NCBI GenBank assembly: GCA_020628495.1
Contig: JAHDFA010000008.1
Coordinates: 1-41,397 of the forward strand
DNA length: 41,397 nucleotides
Reading direction: 5' to 3'
DNA from: Hellea sp.
GTDB lineage: Bacteria; Pseudomonadota; Alphaproteobacteria; Caulobacterales; Maricaulaceae
Part shown: positions 1-10,550 of the stretch, one piece after another
Numbering within the stretch: position 1 is the stretch's first letter
How the letters are laid out: the number at the start of each line of letters is the position of its first letter
Position numbers and translations under genes: made by a program
The notes under the pieces: model-generated
What the model was told of the DNA's origin: nothing
Seen by the model: only the letters and a program-made list of their open reading frames with translations
Database searches by the model: none

Positions 1-2
1 TG

Positions 3-482
3 GATCTCGTTGAAATCTGCACGGCTGAGGACGTGACGCTGGCTTATGTCAAACCGCATGGTGCACTATACAATGATTCCGTTTTCGACGCTCAAAAAGC
101 AGACCTCATCGCCACCGTAATCGCCGATCTCAATTTAGGATTAGCGTTTCTTGGTGGCCCAAATTCGGAAATGGGACGCGCCGCAGCTGATCACGGACTT
201 CGCTTTATTTCGGAGGGCTTTATTGATCGCCGCTATACGGATGATGGGCATCTCCTGTCGCGCAAAATTGACGGCGCCGTAATCAAGGATCAGACGGAAC
301 GTCTAAACCAAGCCCGGTCATTGGCGACAACTGGCCACGTTCAAACGCATTCCGGGAAGACGCTCACATTGCAAACCGGATCGCTTTGTGTTCATGGAGA
401 CAGTGCAGGCGCCGTTGAAACCGCTCGACAAGCCCGCGCAGCAATAGAGGCCGAGGGCCTGAAAATTAAGGCCTTCGCATAA
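3..482 (+). CDS. pxpA: 5-oxoprolinase subunit A (LamB/YcsF family), 5' truncated by window edge
   Basis: Frame is open from position 3 (DLVEICTAEDVTLAYVKPHGALYND...); KPHGALYN and EGFIDRRYTDDGHLLSR motifs of LamB/YcsF; followed by pxpB/pxpC. Confidence 0.93.
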   Translation, partial: DLVEICTAEDVTLAYVKPHGALYNDSVFDAQKADLIATVIADLNLGLAFLGGPNSEMGRAAADHGLRFISEGFIDRRYTDDGHLLSRKIDGAVIKDQTERLNQARSLATTGHVQTHSGKTLTLQTGSLCVHGDSAGAVETARQARAAIEAEGLKIKAFA

Positions 483-1142
483 ATGACGTCCAGAGCCGAT
501 CTTCCGAAAATTTCCGTCTATGGCGATCACGCTGTTTTGGTGGATTGGGAAACGGATACGTTTTCCCCTGACATCAATGACACTGTGCACGGGCTCGCAG
601 CGAAGTTATGGGAGAGCGGAAAATATATTGAAGTCGTACCGGGATATGACTCCTTGGTTTGCGTATTCGATCTCGCTTTGCAGTCAAGCAAATCAACAAA
701 ACGCCATATTGAGGATGTGCTGGCGGGACATGACTTCAGTAAAAGTAAAATGGGCAAATTAGTCGAAATTCCGGTGCATTACGGCGGCCTGGATGGACCC
801 GATATGGATAGGATTTGCGCGGCATCCGGGCTTTCAATGGACGCGGTCATTGCTCTTCACAGCCGGGATGAATACCGTGTGTGTATGATGGGCTTTATTC
901 CGGGTTTCTCTTTCCTGTCACCTGCGCCGAAAAAACTACACCACCCCAGACTAGCTACACCGCGTGCAAAAGTTCCCGCAGGAAGTATCGGCATTGCGAA
1001 TTGGCAAACAGGCATTTACGGGCTTGAGAGCCCTGGCGGCTGGCAAATTATCGGGCGGACACCGCTTTCAATTTTTGATGCAAAGCGCGAGTCCCCGTTT
1101 CTTCTTAATGCCGGTGATCGCGTGAGGTTTATTCCGCAATGA
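483..1142 (+). CDS. pxpB: 5-oxoprolinase subunit B (KipI family)
   Basis: Motifs VPGYDSLVCVFD, GFIPGFSFL, PRAKVPAGSIGIANWQTGIYGLESPGGWQIIGRTP. Confidence 0.95.
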   Translation: MTSRADLPKISVYGDHAVLVDWETDTFSPDINDTVHGLAAKLWESGKYIEVVPGYDSLVCVFDLALQSSKSTKRHIEDVLAGHDFSKSKMGKLVEIPVHYGGLDGPDMDRICAASGLSMDAVIALHSRDEYRVCMMGFIPGFSFLSPAPKKLHHPRLATPRAKVPAGSIGIANWQTGIYGLESPGGWQIIGRTPLSIFDAKRESPFLLNAGDRVRFIPQ

Positions 1143-2074
1143 CTATAAGCGTACTTCATTCCGGCACACAGACCCTCATTATGGATGCTGGCCGTCCGGG
1201 CCATCGCCATCAAGGCATTCCTGGCGGCGGCGCGGCGGATAAATTATCATTTGCTATCGCAAATCATCTCGTTGGAAACCGGTGGGATACACCGGCATTG
1301 GAATGCGCGCTGGGCGGTCTGCATATTCGGTTCAATAAGGATTATACAATCGCCCTCTCCGGTGCACAGATGTGGTCCCAAAATCAAGGCATGAACCTGC
1401 CTTTAAACAAGGCTGTTCAAGTCGAAGCTGGTGACATTCTGACCATGAGTTTCACCCGTGCAGGCTGCCGTGCCTACCTGGCCATTGCAGGCGGCGTGAA
1501 GGCAGAGCCTTTTCTGGGATCGGTGTCGACTTATCTGCCGGCAAAAATCGGCGGCTTAAACGGCGAAGCCCTGAAAACAGGCGATGAAGTTGAAATCGGT
1601 GAGCCTCAAGGTGAACCGCAAAATCTGCCCAAGGGTCATATTCCGCTGTTGTCCAATCATATTGTTCTACGCGCGGAACAAGGGCCTGAATGGGACGCCC
1701 TGTCCGATGCGTCCAAACGCTATCTATTTACCACGCCATTCTATGCCACGACGGCAACGGACAGAATGGGATCCCGTTTGAAAGGCGACTTGGTCACTCT
1801 GGATACAGCCTTGAAGATGACGAGTAGTCCGCTCCTACCGGGCAGTTTACAAATTCCACCAGACGGGCAGCCTATTCTCGCCTTGGCCGATGGACATTGC
1901 ACAGGCGGTTACGCACGCGCCTTGCAAGTCATTCAGGCTGACCTTTGGCTCTTAGGGCAGATCGCCCCCGGTGCAGCCGTCAGCTTCCGTCGCAGTTTTG
2001 CGCAAGAAGCAGAAATTGTTCTGCGAGGCAAAAATAGCTATTACGCAGATCTTATTCCCGGATTTTCTTTCTAG
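1139..2074 (+). CDS. pxpC: 5-oxoprolinase subunit C (KipA / biotin-dependent carboxyltransferase-like)
   Basis: DAGRPGHRHQGIPGGGAADKLSFAIAN, YLAIAGG, ATDRMGSRLKG motifs; 4-nt overlap with pxpB. Confidence 0.95.
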   Translation: MTISVLHSGTQTLIMDAGRPGHRHQGIPGGGAADKLSFAIANHLVGNRWDTPALECALGGLHIRFNKDYTIALSGAQMWSQNQGMNLPLNKAVQVEAGDILTMSFTRAGCRAYLAIAGGVKAEPFLGSVSTYLPAKIGGLNGEALKTGDEVEIGEPQGEPQNLPKGHIPLLSNHIVLRAEQGPEWDALSDASKRYLFTTPFYATTATDRMGSRLKGDLVTLDTALKMTSSPLLPGSLQIPPDGQPILALADGHCTGGYARALQVIQADLWLLGQIAPGAAVSFRRSFAQEAEIVLRGKNSYYADLIPGFSF

Positions 2075-3781
2075 ATGAAATTTGTCCTTCTGGACGACCA
2101 GGGCACCGGAGAACAATTTGTTTTCCGTAATCCCACAAGCCTGATTACGGCGGAAAGTCGTGATGATCTGCCTTGTACTTTCGCGAAAATTGAAGCGGCG
2201 CAGGCGGATGGAAAATGGCTCGCGGGATGGATTTCTTATGAGTTGGGGCATGCACTGGAAAAACGTTTCGATACCCCCGATACACCGCTCCTGCAACTCG
2301 GTGTGTTTGAAGCACCGTCAGACACGCCGCCTGTCGATTGGCTCTACACTCGAAATATTCCTGAATTGAATTTTCAACCGAAATGGACCGAGGCGGAATA
2401 TCTTTCGCGGTTTAATCGGGTCCAGGACTATTTGAAATCGGGGGACTGTTATCAAGTCAACTTGACCTTCCCGATGTTTGCGAGAAGCGCGGCCACTGCA
2501 ACAGAAATTTATGCCGCTTTCCGCCGTCGTCAGCCCGGAAGATATGGCGCGATTGTAAGTCTTGGAAACACTGAAATCGTCAGTTTTTCACCGGAATTAT
2601 TCTTTGAACGCAAAGGCAGGCATATGCGGATGCGTCCGATGAAAGGAACGCGCCCCCGATCACATGACCCCATCGCGGATGCGGCCTTGCTGGCTGACAT
2701 GCAGGCTGAACCGAAAAGCCGGGCCGAAAATTTGATGATAGTGGACCTTCTCCGCAATGATCTTTCGCGGCTTTGCGTGCCAGGGAGTGTCGACGTGCCG
2801 GAATTATTCGCGTTGGAAACATATCCGACCCTGCATCAAATGACATCACAAGTGACGGGGAAACTCAAAGCGGAGACTCGCTGGTCTGATATTTTGCACA
2901 GCCTGTTCCCTTGCGGATCAGTCACAGGGGCGCCTAAAATCCGGGCGATGGAAATTATCAAAGAGTTGGAAAGCGGGCCACGCAATGCCTATTGCGGATC
3001 TGTCGGTTATATCGCGCCAAGTGGCGACGCCAGTTTTTCCGTCGCTATCAGAACCGTGCAAATGCGAGACGGCGAGTTGAGATATGATGTCGGCTCCGGT
3101 GTCGTGCTGGATAGTGACGGGCCGGACGAATATCGTGAATGTTTGCTGAAATCCCGCATTTTTGATGTATCCTCTGACGGCGTGATTGAGACCTTTCGGC
3201 GTTTGCCCAGTGGCGAAATTCCGCGCGCGGCCTTGCATAAAGACCGATTTGCATCCGCAACAACCCCGGCCTTCGCTGACCATCTCTTTAAATCTGCAGA
3301 CTGTCCGGTCGATAAGGACCTGCGCGTAAGCGTCATTGCGAGGGACGGTAAGATATCGTCCCAAATTATGGACTATCAGGCGATGGACATACCGATTCGG
3401 CTTGCCTTATCGCGTTACCCGCTAACGCCAAATGTGCAAAACACGCAAATTAAGACAACTGCGCGAGACTTTTACGAGGGCGAGCGCACCCGCCTCGCAG
3501 CTTTAAAAGGCGTAGCCGAAGTTATTTTCGTAAATGAGGAGGGTTTAGTTTGCGAGGGATCTTATACATCAATCTTCATTGAAGTGGGCGGCAAGCTGCT
3601 CACACCAGGGCTATCCTGCGGATTACTGCCCGGAGTTTTACGTCAGGCCTTGATTGAAAGTGGCCAGGCGGTTGAGGCGCGGTTGACGATGGCAGACATT
3701 AAAACTGCGGATGCCATTTTTGTCGGCAACAGCCTCCGGGGTTTAATGCCCGCCGATTTCATAGACTTTTTGCCACATTAG
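2075..3781 (+). CDS. pabB: Aminodeoxychorismate synthase component I fused to 4-amino-4-deoxychorismate lyase (PabB-PabC)
   Basis: Chorismate-binding core (SGDCYQVNLTFP, MKGTRPR, FPCGSVTGAPKIRAMEII, YCGSVGYIAPSG) plus C-terminal aminotransferase class IV domain (VIFVNEEGLVCEGSYTSIFIE). Confidence 0.92.
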   Translation: MKFVLLDDQGTGEQFVFRNPTSLITAESRDDLPCTFAKIEAAQADGKWLAGWISYELGHALEKRFDTPDTPLLQLGVFEAPSDTPPVDWLYTRNIPELNFQPKWTEAEYLSRFNRVQDYLKSGDCYQVNLTFPMFARSAATATEIYAAFRRRQPGRYGAIVSLGNTEIVSFSPELFFERKGRHMRMRPMKGTRPRSHDPIADAALLADMQAEPKSRAENLMIVDLLRNDLSRLCVPGSVDVPELFALETYPTLHQMTSQVTGKLKAETRWSDILHSLFPCGSVTGAPKIRAMEIIKELESGPRNAYCGSVGYIAPSGDASFSVAIRTVQMRDGELRYDVGSGVVLDSDGPDEYRECLLKSRIFDVSSDGVIETFRRLPSGEIPRAALHKDRFASATTPAFADHLFKSADCPVDKDLRVSVIARDGKISSQIMDYQAMDIPIRLALSRYPLTPNVQNTQIKTTARDFYEGERTRLAALKGVAEVIFVNEEGLVCEGSYTSIFIEVGGKLLTPGLSCGLLPGVLRQALIESGQAVEARLTMADIKTADAIFVGNSLRGLMPADFIDFLPH

Positions 3782-3849
3782 ACACACGCCATTGACGCCC
3801 TTTATATGCCCGCTAAAGTGGCGTTTCTTAATGCGGGATATTTCTTAAC

Positions 3850-4818
3850 GTGCCACTCATTCTCCATGCTTTTCATATTTCGGCTGATGGTAAGGCGACG
3901 AAAATTTCTGAAGATAAATTAGGGCTGCCAGGGCCTGAGGGCGATGGGTATGATTGGTATCATCTACGCAGACATGATCCGACCATTCAGGCAGTTTTCG
4001 ACGCTGATATATATTTGGATAAAATCGCCGAACGGACATTATTGGCAGAAGATTCTCGTCCCCGTACAATTCTGAGGGATAAGGATGTACTCCTCAATTT
4101 ACGAGGCGTAAATCTCAATCCGGGCGCCAAACCCGAGGATATGATTGGCATACGCTTTTTCGTCCAACCCACGCGCATCGTAAGTGTTGAAAAACGCCCG
4201 CTTAAGGCCACGCGCGATATCGCCAAACGCCTGCTGACCCAGCCAGCTCCACCCACCCCCGGAGGGTTTATCTCCAACTTCGCTCAAGCCATGATAGATC
4301 GCATGGCACCGACAATCACGGATTTGAATGAACAAGTCGATGAGTTGGAAGAACGCATTGAAACCGGAGATACTGAAGCAGCTCGCCCAATGGTCACTGA
4401 TCTGAGGCGGCAATCAATTTTGTTGCGGCGCTTCCTTGCGCCGCAACGCGATGCTTTGAATTCACTCTCGCAACAAAAATTGCCATGGATAACGACTGAC
4501 GACCAATTACGCCTACGGGATGCTGCGGATCAGGCAACGCGTGTGACCGAAGAATTGGACGCTGTACGCGAGCGCTGTGCAATAGTGAAAGATCAACTGA
4601 CCGATCTGCGCGCAGAGCAAATGAATAATAATATGATGATATTGGCCGTCGTCTCGGCGGTTTTCCTGCCATTGGGGTTAATCTCAGGAATGATGGGTAT
4701 TAATGTTGGTGGCATGCCTTGGACAGAAAGCGCGATGGGTTTTTGGTATGTCACGGCCATTATTTTGGGCATAGGCATTATTCAAATGATTATATTCAAA
4801 CTCATGAAATGGATCTGA
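3850..4818 (+). CDS. CorA/ZntB-family divalent cation transporter
   Basis: C-terminal two-TM CorA fold, LGLISGMMGINVGGMP (GMN-like) motif; GTG start. Confidence 0.9.
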   Translation: MPLILHAFHISADGKATKISEDKLGLPGPEGDGYDWYHLRRHDPTIQAVFDADIYLDKIAERTLLAEDSRPRTILRDKDVLLNLRGVNLNPGAKPEDMIGIRFFVQPTRIVSVEKRPLKATRDIAKRLLTQPAPPTPGGFISNFAQAMIDRMAPTITDLNEQVDELEERIETGDTEAARPMVTDLRRQSILLRRFLAPQRDALNSLSQQKLPWITTDDQLRLRDAADQATRVTEELDAVRERCAIVKDQLTDLRAEQMNNNMMILAVVSAVFLPLGLISGMMGINVGGMPWTESAMGFWYVTAIILGIGIIQMIIFKLMKWI

Positions 4819-4825
4819 CCCGGCT

Positions 4826-5584
4826 GTGATCCGCTTCATCTTATCTATATTGCTAGTGGCATTTGCGGGGCTTTGGCTTTCGCAACAAAGTGCTGCCGCG
4901 CAAAACGCTGATTTAGAAATACCGACGGCCTCAGAACAAAGTATCGTTCACAGCGAAGCTGATATTGAGCGCGCCTATCGCGCGATCAAGCGCAATGAAG
5001 ATTATCAAATGGAACTCGCAGAGCCCATTCCGCGCAAGCCCGCTTCCGCTTTCGAAAAATGGTTGGGGAAAGTTTTCAGTGCAATTGGTAAAATCCTACT
5101 TCCATTATTCGAAATCCTTTTTTGGCTTTGTGCGGGTGGACTGATTCTAGGGGCACTCTACCTCGTGGGCCGCGCAATTTATGAGACGCGCTTTGCCAAA
5201 CCTGCTAAAAAATCGGACGACACGCCCGATATTCCATTATATCAACCTGCCCAAGCCCAAGCCCGTATCTTGCTGGATGAAGTCGATAAATTGGCGGCGG
5301 AAGGACGATATGGGGAGGCCGTGCACACATTACTGTTTCGCTCCATTCAGGACATTGACCGCAACCGCCCCAATGTTGTGCGGCGAAGTCTTACCGCGCG
5401 GGAAATTGGGAGCTTGTCAGTCTTGACGACTGAAGCGCGCATCGCATTTTCGACAATTGCGGGCGTCTCGGAACTTGCACATTTTGGCGGTGTTGCTGTC
5501 AATAAAGCAGGCTTTGAAACGGCGCGGGCAGCCTATGCTGATTTGACCGGTCAAACGGCCGCGCCGCGAAAGTCTCGCCGATGA
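4826..5584 (+). CDS. DUF4129-like membrane protein
   Basis: Signal peptide, single TM, C-terminal YGEAVHTLLFRSIQDIDR...RSLTAREI region; neighbourhood of MoxR cluster. Confidence 0.7.
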   Translation: MIRFILSILLVAFAGLWLSQQSAAAQNADLEIPTASEQSIVHSEADIERAYRAIKRNEDYQMELAEPIPRKPASAFEKWLGKVFSAIGKILLPLFEILFWLCAGGLILGALYLVGRAIYETRFAKPAKKSDDTPDIPLYQPAQAQARILLDEVDKLAAEGRYGEAVHTLLFRSIQDIDRNRPNVVRRSLTAREIGSLSVLTTEARIAFSTIAGVSELAHFGGVAVNKAGFETARAAYADLTGQTAAPRKSRR

Positions 5585-7116
5585 GCCGCACCAATACTGC
5601 ACGTGAACGTCACTTGGCAGCCAGCCTGACCGGGCGAGGCAACAGCTCGCGTCGGCCCGGACTTAGTAACGTTCTGTTCCGCCCCATCACGCTCATCAGC
5701 CTGATCCTCATCGGCTTTTTCGCATTCGGCGCCCTGATCGTTTTGGGCGGTTTTGCAAAGGATCTTCGCAAAGCGCCGCCGGGCCAAGCGACTCCGCGCT
5801 CCGTTTCCGCTGTGGGATATCAAGCGCTCACGGATTATCTTGAGAAATTGAATTATGATGTGCGCGAAACGCGGGGCAAACGAGATTATTACGACCGTGA
5901 AGAAAGACTGGTGATATACACCCCGTCCCGTCCGACTTGGCGCCTCTCAAAAACCTTGGAAAATGAAGGTGACGCCGTCAATTTCATTATATTACCGAAA
6001 TGGTCCGTGGGGCAAATGATTGCACAGCCCGGAGAAGATGCCCGGAAAGGATGGGCTCGTAAAACTCGGGGCACAGGTCTGTATTATCCAAGCGCATATG
6101 AGAACATGATGGACGGGCTGCCCGTTCTGCGACGTCTTGCTAAGCCGTCCCCTGACGCCGAACTGATTTTCAACACCTCAAGCGCACGAAATAGCTTCGG
6201 CACCTATCAGCCAGATTTCATCGACCTCCAATATTTTGATTTAGAAAGCAGATGGCCTGCCTATCTTGAGGAATTAAGAGAGGCTGAACGAAAAAAGGCC
6301 GAAGAACGCCGCCGGCAAGACGCCGAAGCGAGAGGCGAGACATATGAGCCGAGAAAGAAAAAAGAGAAAAAGAAAAAAGAATCTGACGAAACGAAACCGA
6401 AAGAAGAAAACGTCACACCCGAACCTCTTCCCAAGCATAAAGTGATGTTGAAGATAGATGGCAAAGCCGTCTTAATTCAATTGGAAGACACTCAGACATA
6501 TATCCTTTCAGAGCCTGACCTGATTAACACCATGGCTTTTAAAACACAAAGCGGTGCGGCGTTTACACATGCAATTATTGACGAAATTATTTTTGATGCC
6601 AACGCCATATCCATGTCTGCGGATTTTGATGTCAGCTTGCACGGAATCGAAACCAATCGGAACATTATTAAGCTGATGGTGACGCCGCCCTTCCTCGCCG
6701 CAACGCTTTGCCTTTTAGCGGCGGGCGGCCTGATTGCTTGGCAAGGATTTAACCGCTTTGGCGACCCGGCGCGGCAGCGCCCTGACTATGCTCATGGTCC
6801 TGTCAGCCTTGCCCAAACAGCGGCTGATTTTATGGGCATTGCTGATAGGGCACATAAAACCGGCGAGGATTATGCCGATTTGATAAGGCGGCAAGTCGTG
6901 AAAGAACTGGGATATAAAGACCGCACGACAAAGTTTACCGATACTCTCTTAGATACGCGCGAAAAACGCCTGAAAATCCAACCGGAATTTGCCGACCTCA
7001 AACGCGCCATTGCCGGTGCAGACCCACAAAGTTACGGACAATATGCCCGCGCCTTAACATTATGGCGCGATGCCATGACCCGCCCTGATTACCCGCAAGG
7101 CCCACAAAATTCATGA
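5581..7116 (+). CDS. DUF4350-like membrane protein with Lys/Glu-rich insert
   Basis: N-terminal [20 protein letters not shown] region, C-terminal TM; position between DUF4129-like protein and MoxR. Confidence 0.65.
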   Translation: MSRTNTARERHLAASLTGRGNSSRRPGLSNVLFRPITLISLILIGFFAFGALIVLGGFAKDLRKAPPGQATPRSVSAVGYQALTDYLEKLNYDVRETRGKRDYYDREERLVIYTPSRPTWRLSKTLENEGDAVNFIILPKWSVGQMIAQPGEDARKGWARKTRGTGLYYPSAYENMMDGLPVLRRLAKPSPDAELIFNTSSARNSFGTYQPDFIDLQYFDLESRWPAYLEELREAERKKAEERRRQDAEARGETYEPRKKKEKKKKESDETKPKEENVTPEPLPKHKVMLKIDGKAVLIQLEDTQTYILSEPDLINTMAFKTQSGAAFTHAIIDEIIFDANAISMSADFDVSLHGIETNRNIIKLMVTPPFLAATLCLLAAGGLIAWQGFNRFGDPARQRPDYAHGPVSLAQTAADFMGIADRAHKTGEDYADLIRRQVVKELGYKDRTTKFTDTLLDTREKRLKIQPEFADLKRAIAGADPQSYGQYARALTLWRDAMTRPDYPQGPQNS

Positions 7117-7123
7117 AGGACTC

Positions 7124-8122
7124 ATGCCAATGACCGATACACCCACTGACAGCCGCCCGAACGAAAAAGCACTGGCCGACATTCAAATGCTTGCTGATTC
7201 CATTCGAAAAGAGGTTGGCAAAATCATAATTGGACAGACCGACACAGTCGACCTCATGCTGACGGCGCTTCTTTCGCGCGGCCATATTTTGCTGGAAGGC
7301 GTTCCGGGTACGGCTAAAACATTTTTGGCGCAAGTCTTTGCGCATGTGACTAAACTCGACTTTGGACGCATTCAATTCACGCCGGATCTTCTTCCGGGGG
7401 ATTTGCTCGGCACGAACCTCTTCTCTTTCCAAACCAATGAGTTTACCCTCGTCAAAGGGCCGATTTTTTGCGACATGCTGCTCGCTGATGAAATCAACCG
7501 GACGCCTCCAAAAACGCAATCCGCGCTTTTGGAAGCCATGCAGGAGCGCCAAGTCACCATTGATGGAACGCGATTCCCATTGGGCGAAAATTTCATGGTC
7601 GTCGCAACGCAGAACCCGATTGAACAACAGGGCACTTACCCCTTGCCGGAGGCACAGTTGGACCGGTTCTTGTTCAAACATATTCTGTCTTATCCTGACC
7701 GGGATGAGGAAATCCGAATTATCGAACAACATGGACAACGCAGCGGTACCCCGTCCATGTCCGATCTAGGCCTAAAAACCGTCATGACGAAAGCCGCGCT
7801 GAAAAAAGCGCGCGCGGCCATTTCGGGGATTCATCTGAATGACGAAGTTACGCATTACGTCGTCGACTTGGTACGCGGCACACGAGACAACCCATTATTT
7901 GAGACCGGGGCCAGCCCGCGCGCCGCCGCGATGATTGCCAGCTCGGCCCGCGCTTTTGCAGCGCTGCAAGGCCGCAATTATGTGCTTCCCGATGACGTTA
8001 AATCCATCGCCCTTCCTGCCCTGCGCCACCGGGCCGTCCTCTCTCCAGCAGCTGAAATCGAAGGCCGCACGGCAGATGAAGTCATCACAGCGGTCATTGA
8101 GCAAACACAGGCTCCTCGGTGA
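7124..8122 (+). CDS. MoxR-family AAA+ ATPase
   Basis: Walker A GVPGTAKT, Walker [29 protein letters not shown], sensor [21 protein letters not shown]. Confidence 0.97.
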   Translation: MPMTDTPTDSRPNEKALADIQMLADSIRKEVGKIIIGQTDTVDLMLTALLSRGHILLEGVPGTAKTFLAQVFAHVTKLDFGRIQFTPDLLPGDLLGTNLFSFQTNEFTLVKGPIFCDMLLADEINRTPPKTQSALLEAMQERQVTIDGTRFPLGENFMVVATQNPIEQQGTYPLPEAQLDRFLFKHILSYPDRDEEIRIIEQHGQRSGTPSMSDLGLKTVMTKAALKKARAAISGIHLNDEVTHYVVDLVRGTRDNPLFETGASPRAAAMIASSARAFAALQGRNYVLPDDVKSIALPALRHRAVLSPAAEIEGRTADEVITAVIEQTQAPR

Positions 8123-8189
8123 TATTTTTTCCGAGAGATAAACTCCTCCACCACACAGCGGGGGAAGAGACAATTCTGCTTTTTCGTCT

Positions 8190-9536
8190 ATGAAATTCCG
8201 CACCCAAACATATCCGACGCGAGCTGCCGTTTTTGCGGCCGCCTTAGGCTTGCCGGTCACGCTTTTGCTGGCTCTATTCCTGCCTGACCTCTGGCTTGTC
8301 GGCGCGGCTTGGGTCGCCGGTATTTTGGGACTGATTGCGCTGGACGTGTTCCTTTCGACACCCATCAAAAAGATGGAGCCGCAAATTGAAGCCCCCGGTT
8401 CCGGTTATATCGGACATAATTATGATGTCCGGGTCACAACTGAATTCGGGCCGGGCATACCGCCCCGCGCCCCGGAACAACGATTAAGCGTCAATGACCG
8501 CCTCTCCGTTTCGCCTGCATTGGCGCAAGCAGGTGTCGGCGAAGGTGGCATGCTGTCGCTTTTTAGTTTGCGGACGGATTTGCGCGGTACAGCGGAGTTG
8601 GAGCGAATTTGGACGCGCTGGCAAGGTCCTTTGGGTCTGGTCTGGCGACAACGGATTGATCCGTTACAGCGCGAAATTCCCGTAACATCTGACACGCAAA
8701 TGGTGCGGGATACGGCCGCTGAAATTTTTACCAAAGACGCTAGTATCGGACAAAAATTACAACGACTGCGCGGCGACGGCACCGAATTTGACGGGCTGAC
8801 GGAATGGTTGCCGGGCATGGATAAGCGGTCGATTGATTGGAAACACTCCGCACGCCACGGCACACTTTTGTCACGGGAATTTCGGACGGAGCGAAATCAT
8901 AATATCATCTTTGCCTTTGATAGCGGACATTTAATGGCCGAAGAGGTTGAGAATAGTGAAACAGGCGAAGGGATGACAAAACTGGACCGCGCCTTAAATG
9001 CGGCCCTTTTAATGGCGTTTGTCAGTTTGAAAATCGGCGACAAAGTGGGGATGTATGCATTTGATGAGAAGCCTTATCTCTACGCGCCCGCCATTGGCAA
9101 TACACGTAGCTTCGCGCAAATTCGCCGCGTCTCGGCGCGAGTGGATTATTCTACGGCGGAGACGAATTTCACATTAGGCTTGAGCCAGCTCGCTCAAAAT
9201 CTACAGCGCCGAACACTCATTGTTGTCTTCACAGATTTTGTGGACAGCACCCAAGCCGAGCTCATGGTCGAGAATATGGCCCGCCTTTTAAAACGTCATA
9301 TCGTGATTTTTGTGGCATTCCGAAATACGGCGCTGGACAAACTTATCACTCAAGATGCGACAACCCCTGAGGAGGCAGCGGCCAGCCTCATAGGTGACGG
9401 GCTGATGCGTGAACGCGATATTGTTTTACGGCGGTTGGAACGCATGGGCGTGAATGTCATCGACGCCGATGCGGATACGCTGAACATGAAAGTGCTCAAC
9501 ACTTATATGCTGCTCAAGGCCCGAAATGCCATTTAA
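8190..9536 (+). CDS. DUF58 domain protein
   Basis: GDGTEFDGLTEWLPGMDKRSIDWKHSARHGTLLSREFRTERNHNIIFAFD motif. Confidence 0.93.
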   Translation: MKFRTQTYPTRAAVFAAALGLPVTLLLALFLPDLWLVGAAWVAGILGLIALDVFLSTPIKKMEPQIEAPGSGYIGHNYDVRVTTEFGPGIPPRAPEQRLSVNDRLSVSPALAQAGVGEGGMLSLFSLRTDLRGTAELERIWTRWQGPLGLVWRQRIDPLQREIPVTSDTQMVRDTAAEIFTKDASIGQKLQRLRGDGTEFDGLTEWLPGMDKRSIDWKHSARHGTLLSREFRTERNHNIIFAFDSGHLMAEEVENSETGEGMTKLDRALNAALLMAFVSLKIGDKVGMYAFDEKPYLYAPAIGNTRSFAQIRRVSARVDYSTAETNFTLGLSQLAQNLQRRTLIVVFTDFVDSTQAELMVENMARLLKRHIVIFVAFRNTALDKLITQDATTPEEAAASLIGDGLMRERDIVLRRLERMGVNVIDADADTLNMKVLNTYMLLKARNAI

Positions 9537-9545
9537 GGACCAGAC

Positions 9546-10550
9546 ATGACACCCCGGACCCTGACACTAAAATCCAAACGTTTTCGCGAAGAACGCCAAG
9601 CGGTTTGGAAAGAAATGGAAGTGATGCTGCAAAGGATAGAGGCGCGATCAGTCCGCAATCTCACCGATGAGGAAATCATCAAATTGCCACGGCTTTATCG
9701 CTCTACCCTCTCCTCCCTGTCGGTCGCGCGCGCGACATCGTTGGACCAGAGCGTCGTCAGCTATCTCGAATCGCTCTCCACCCGCGCCTATTATGTAATT
9801 TACGGAAGTCAGCAACGATTACGCGACCGCATTTACGGCTTTTTCGCCCGCGATTGGCCGCTGGCCGTTCAAGGCGCTTGGAAAGACTTGGCTGTGTCGA
9901 GTTTTATATTTGCACTCGGCATGTTGATTGGTTTTGTTTTGGTCTCCAATAATCCGGATTGGTTTTATTCTTTCATGGATGAAGCCATGGCGAGTGGACG
10001 CACACCGGCGGCGTCCGAGGAGTTTTTGCGTGACACTATATACGGCTATGAGAAAGAGGATGGAGGACTAGGCGTCTTCGCGGCCTTCCTTTTTTCTAAT
10101 AATAGCCGTGTTTCAATACTGGCATTCGCTCTGGGTTTCGCCTTTGCACTGCCGACCATTGTCCTCTTGCTTTATAACGGTCTGTCGATAGGGGCATTTA
10201 TTGCGGTCTTTACGGAAAAGGATTTGGGTTTCGAAATTGGCGGTTGGCTCGCCATCCATGGCACAACGGAATTATTCGCAATCGCATTGGCAGGCGCTGG
10301 CGGTATGTTGATTGGCCGCGCTGTGGCCTTTCCCGGTGATATGACCCGTATGGAATCCCTGAGGTCCAAAGCCGAGCAAGCCGCCATTATTCTAGGGGGC
10401 GTCGTTGTCATGATGTTTGTCGCCGGATTAATTGAAGGGTTCGGGCGACAGCTTATCCAGAATGATTGGGTTCGCTACGGAATTGGCGGATCCATGTTGC
10501 TATTCTGGTTGCTTTATTTCTTCTTGCCGCGAAAGGCGTTGGAACAATGA
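9546..10550 (+). CDS. SpoIIM (stage II sporulation protein M-like) membrane protein
   Basis: Multi-TM; LSIGAFIAVF...WLAIHGTTELFAIALAGAGGMLIG motif. Confidence 0.88.
   Translation: MTPRTLTLKSKRFREERQAVWKEMEVMLQRIEARSVRNLTDEEIIKLPRLYRSTLSSLSVARATSLDQSVVSYLESLSTRAYYVIYGSQQRLRDRIYGFFARDWPLAVQGAWKDLAVSSFIFALGMLIGFVLVSNNPDWFYSFMDEAMASGRTPAASEEFLRDTIYGYEKEDGGLGVFAAFLFSNNSRVSILAFALGFAFALPTIVLLLYNGLSIGAFIAVFTEKDLGFEIGGWLAIHGTTELFAIALAGAGGMLIGRAVAFPGDMTRMESLRSKAEQAAIILGGVVVMMFVAGLIEGFGRQLIQNDWVRYGIGGSMLLFWLLYFFLPRKALEQ

Noticed and set aside
6998-7738. 246-aa minus-strand ORF across the MoxR gene
   Set aside because: Antisense to strong MoxR motifs; no independent support.
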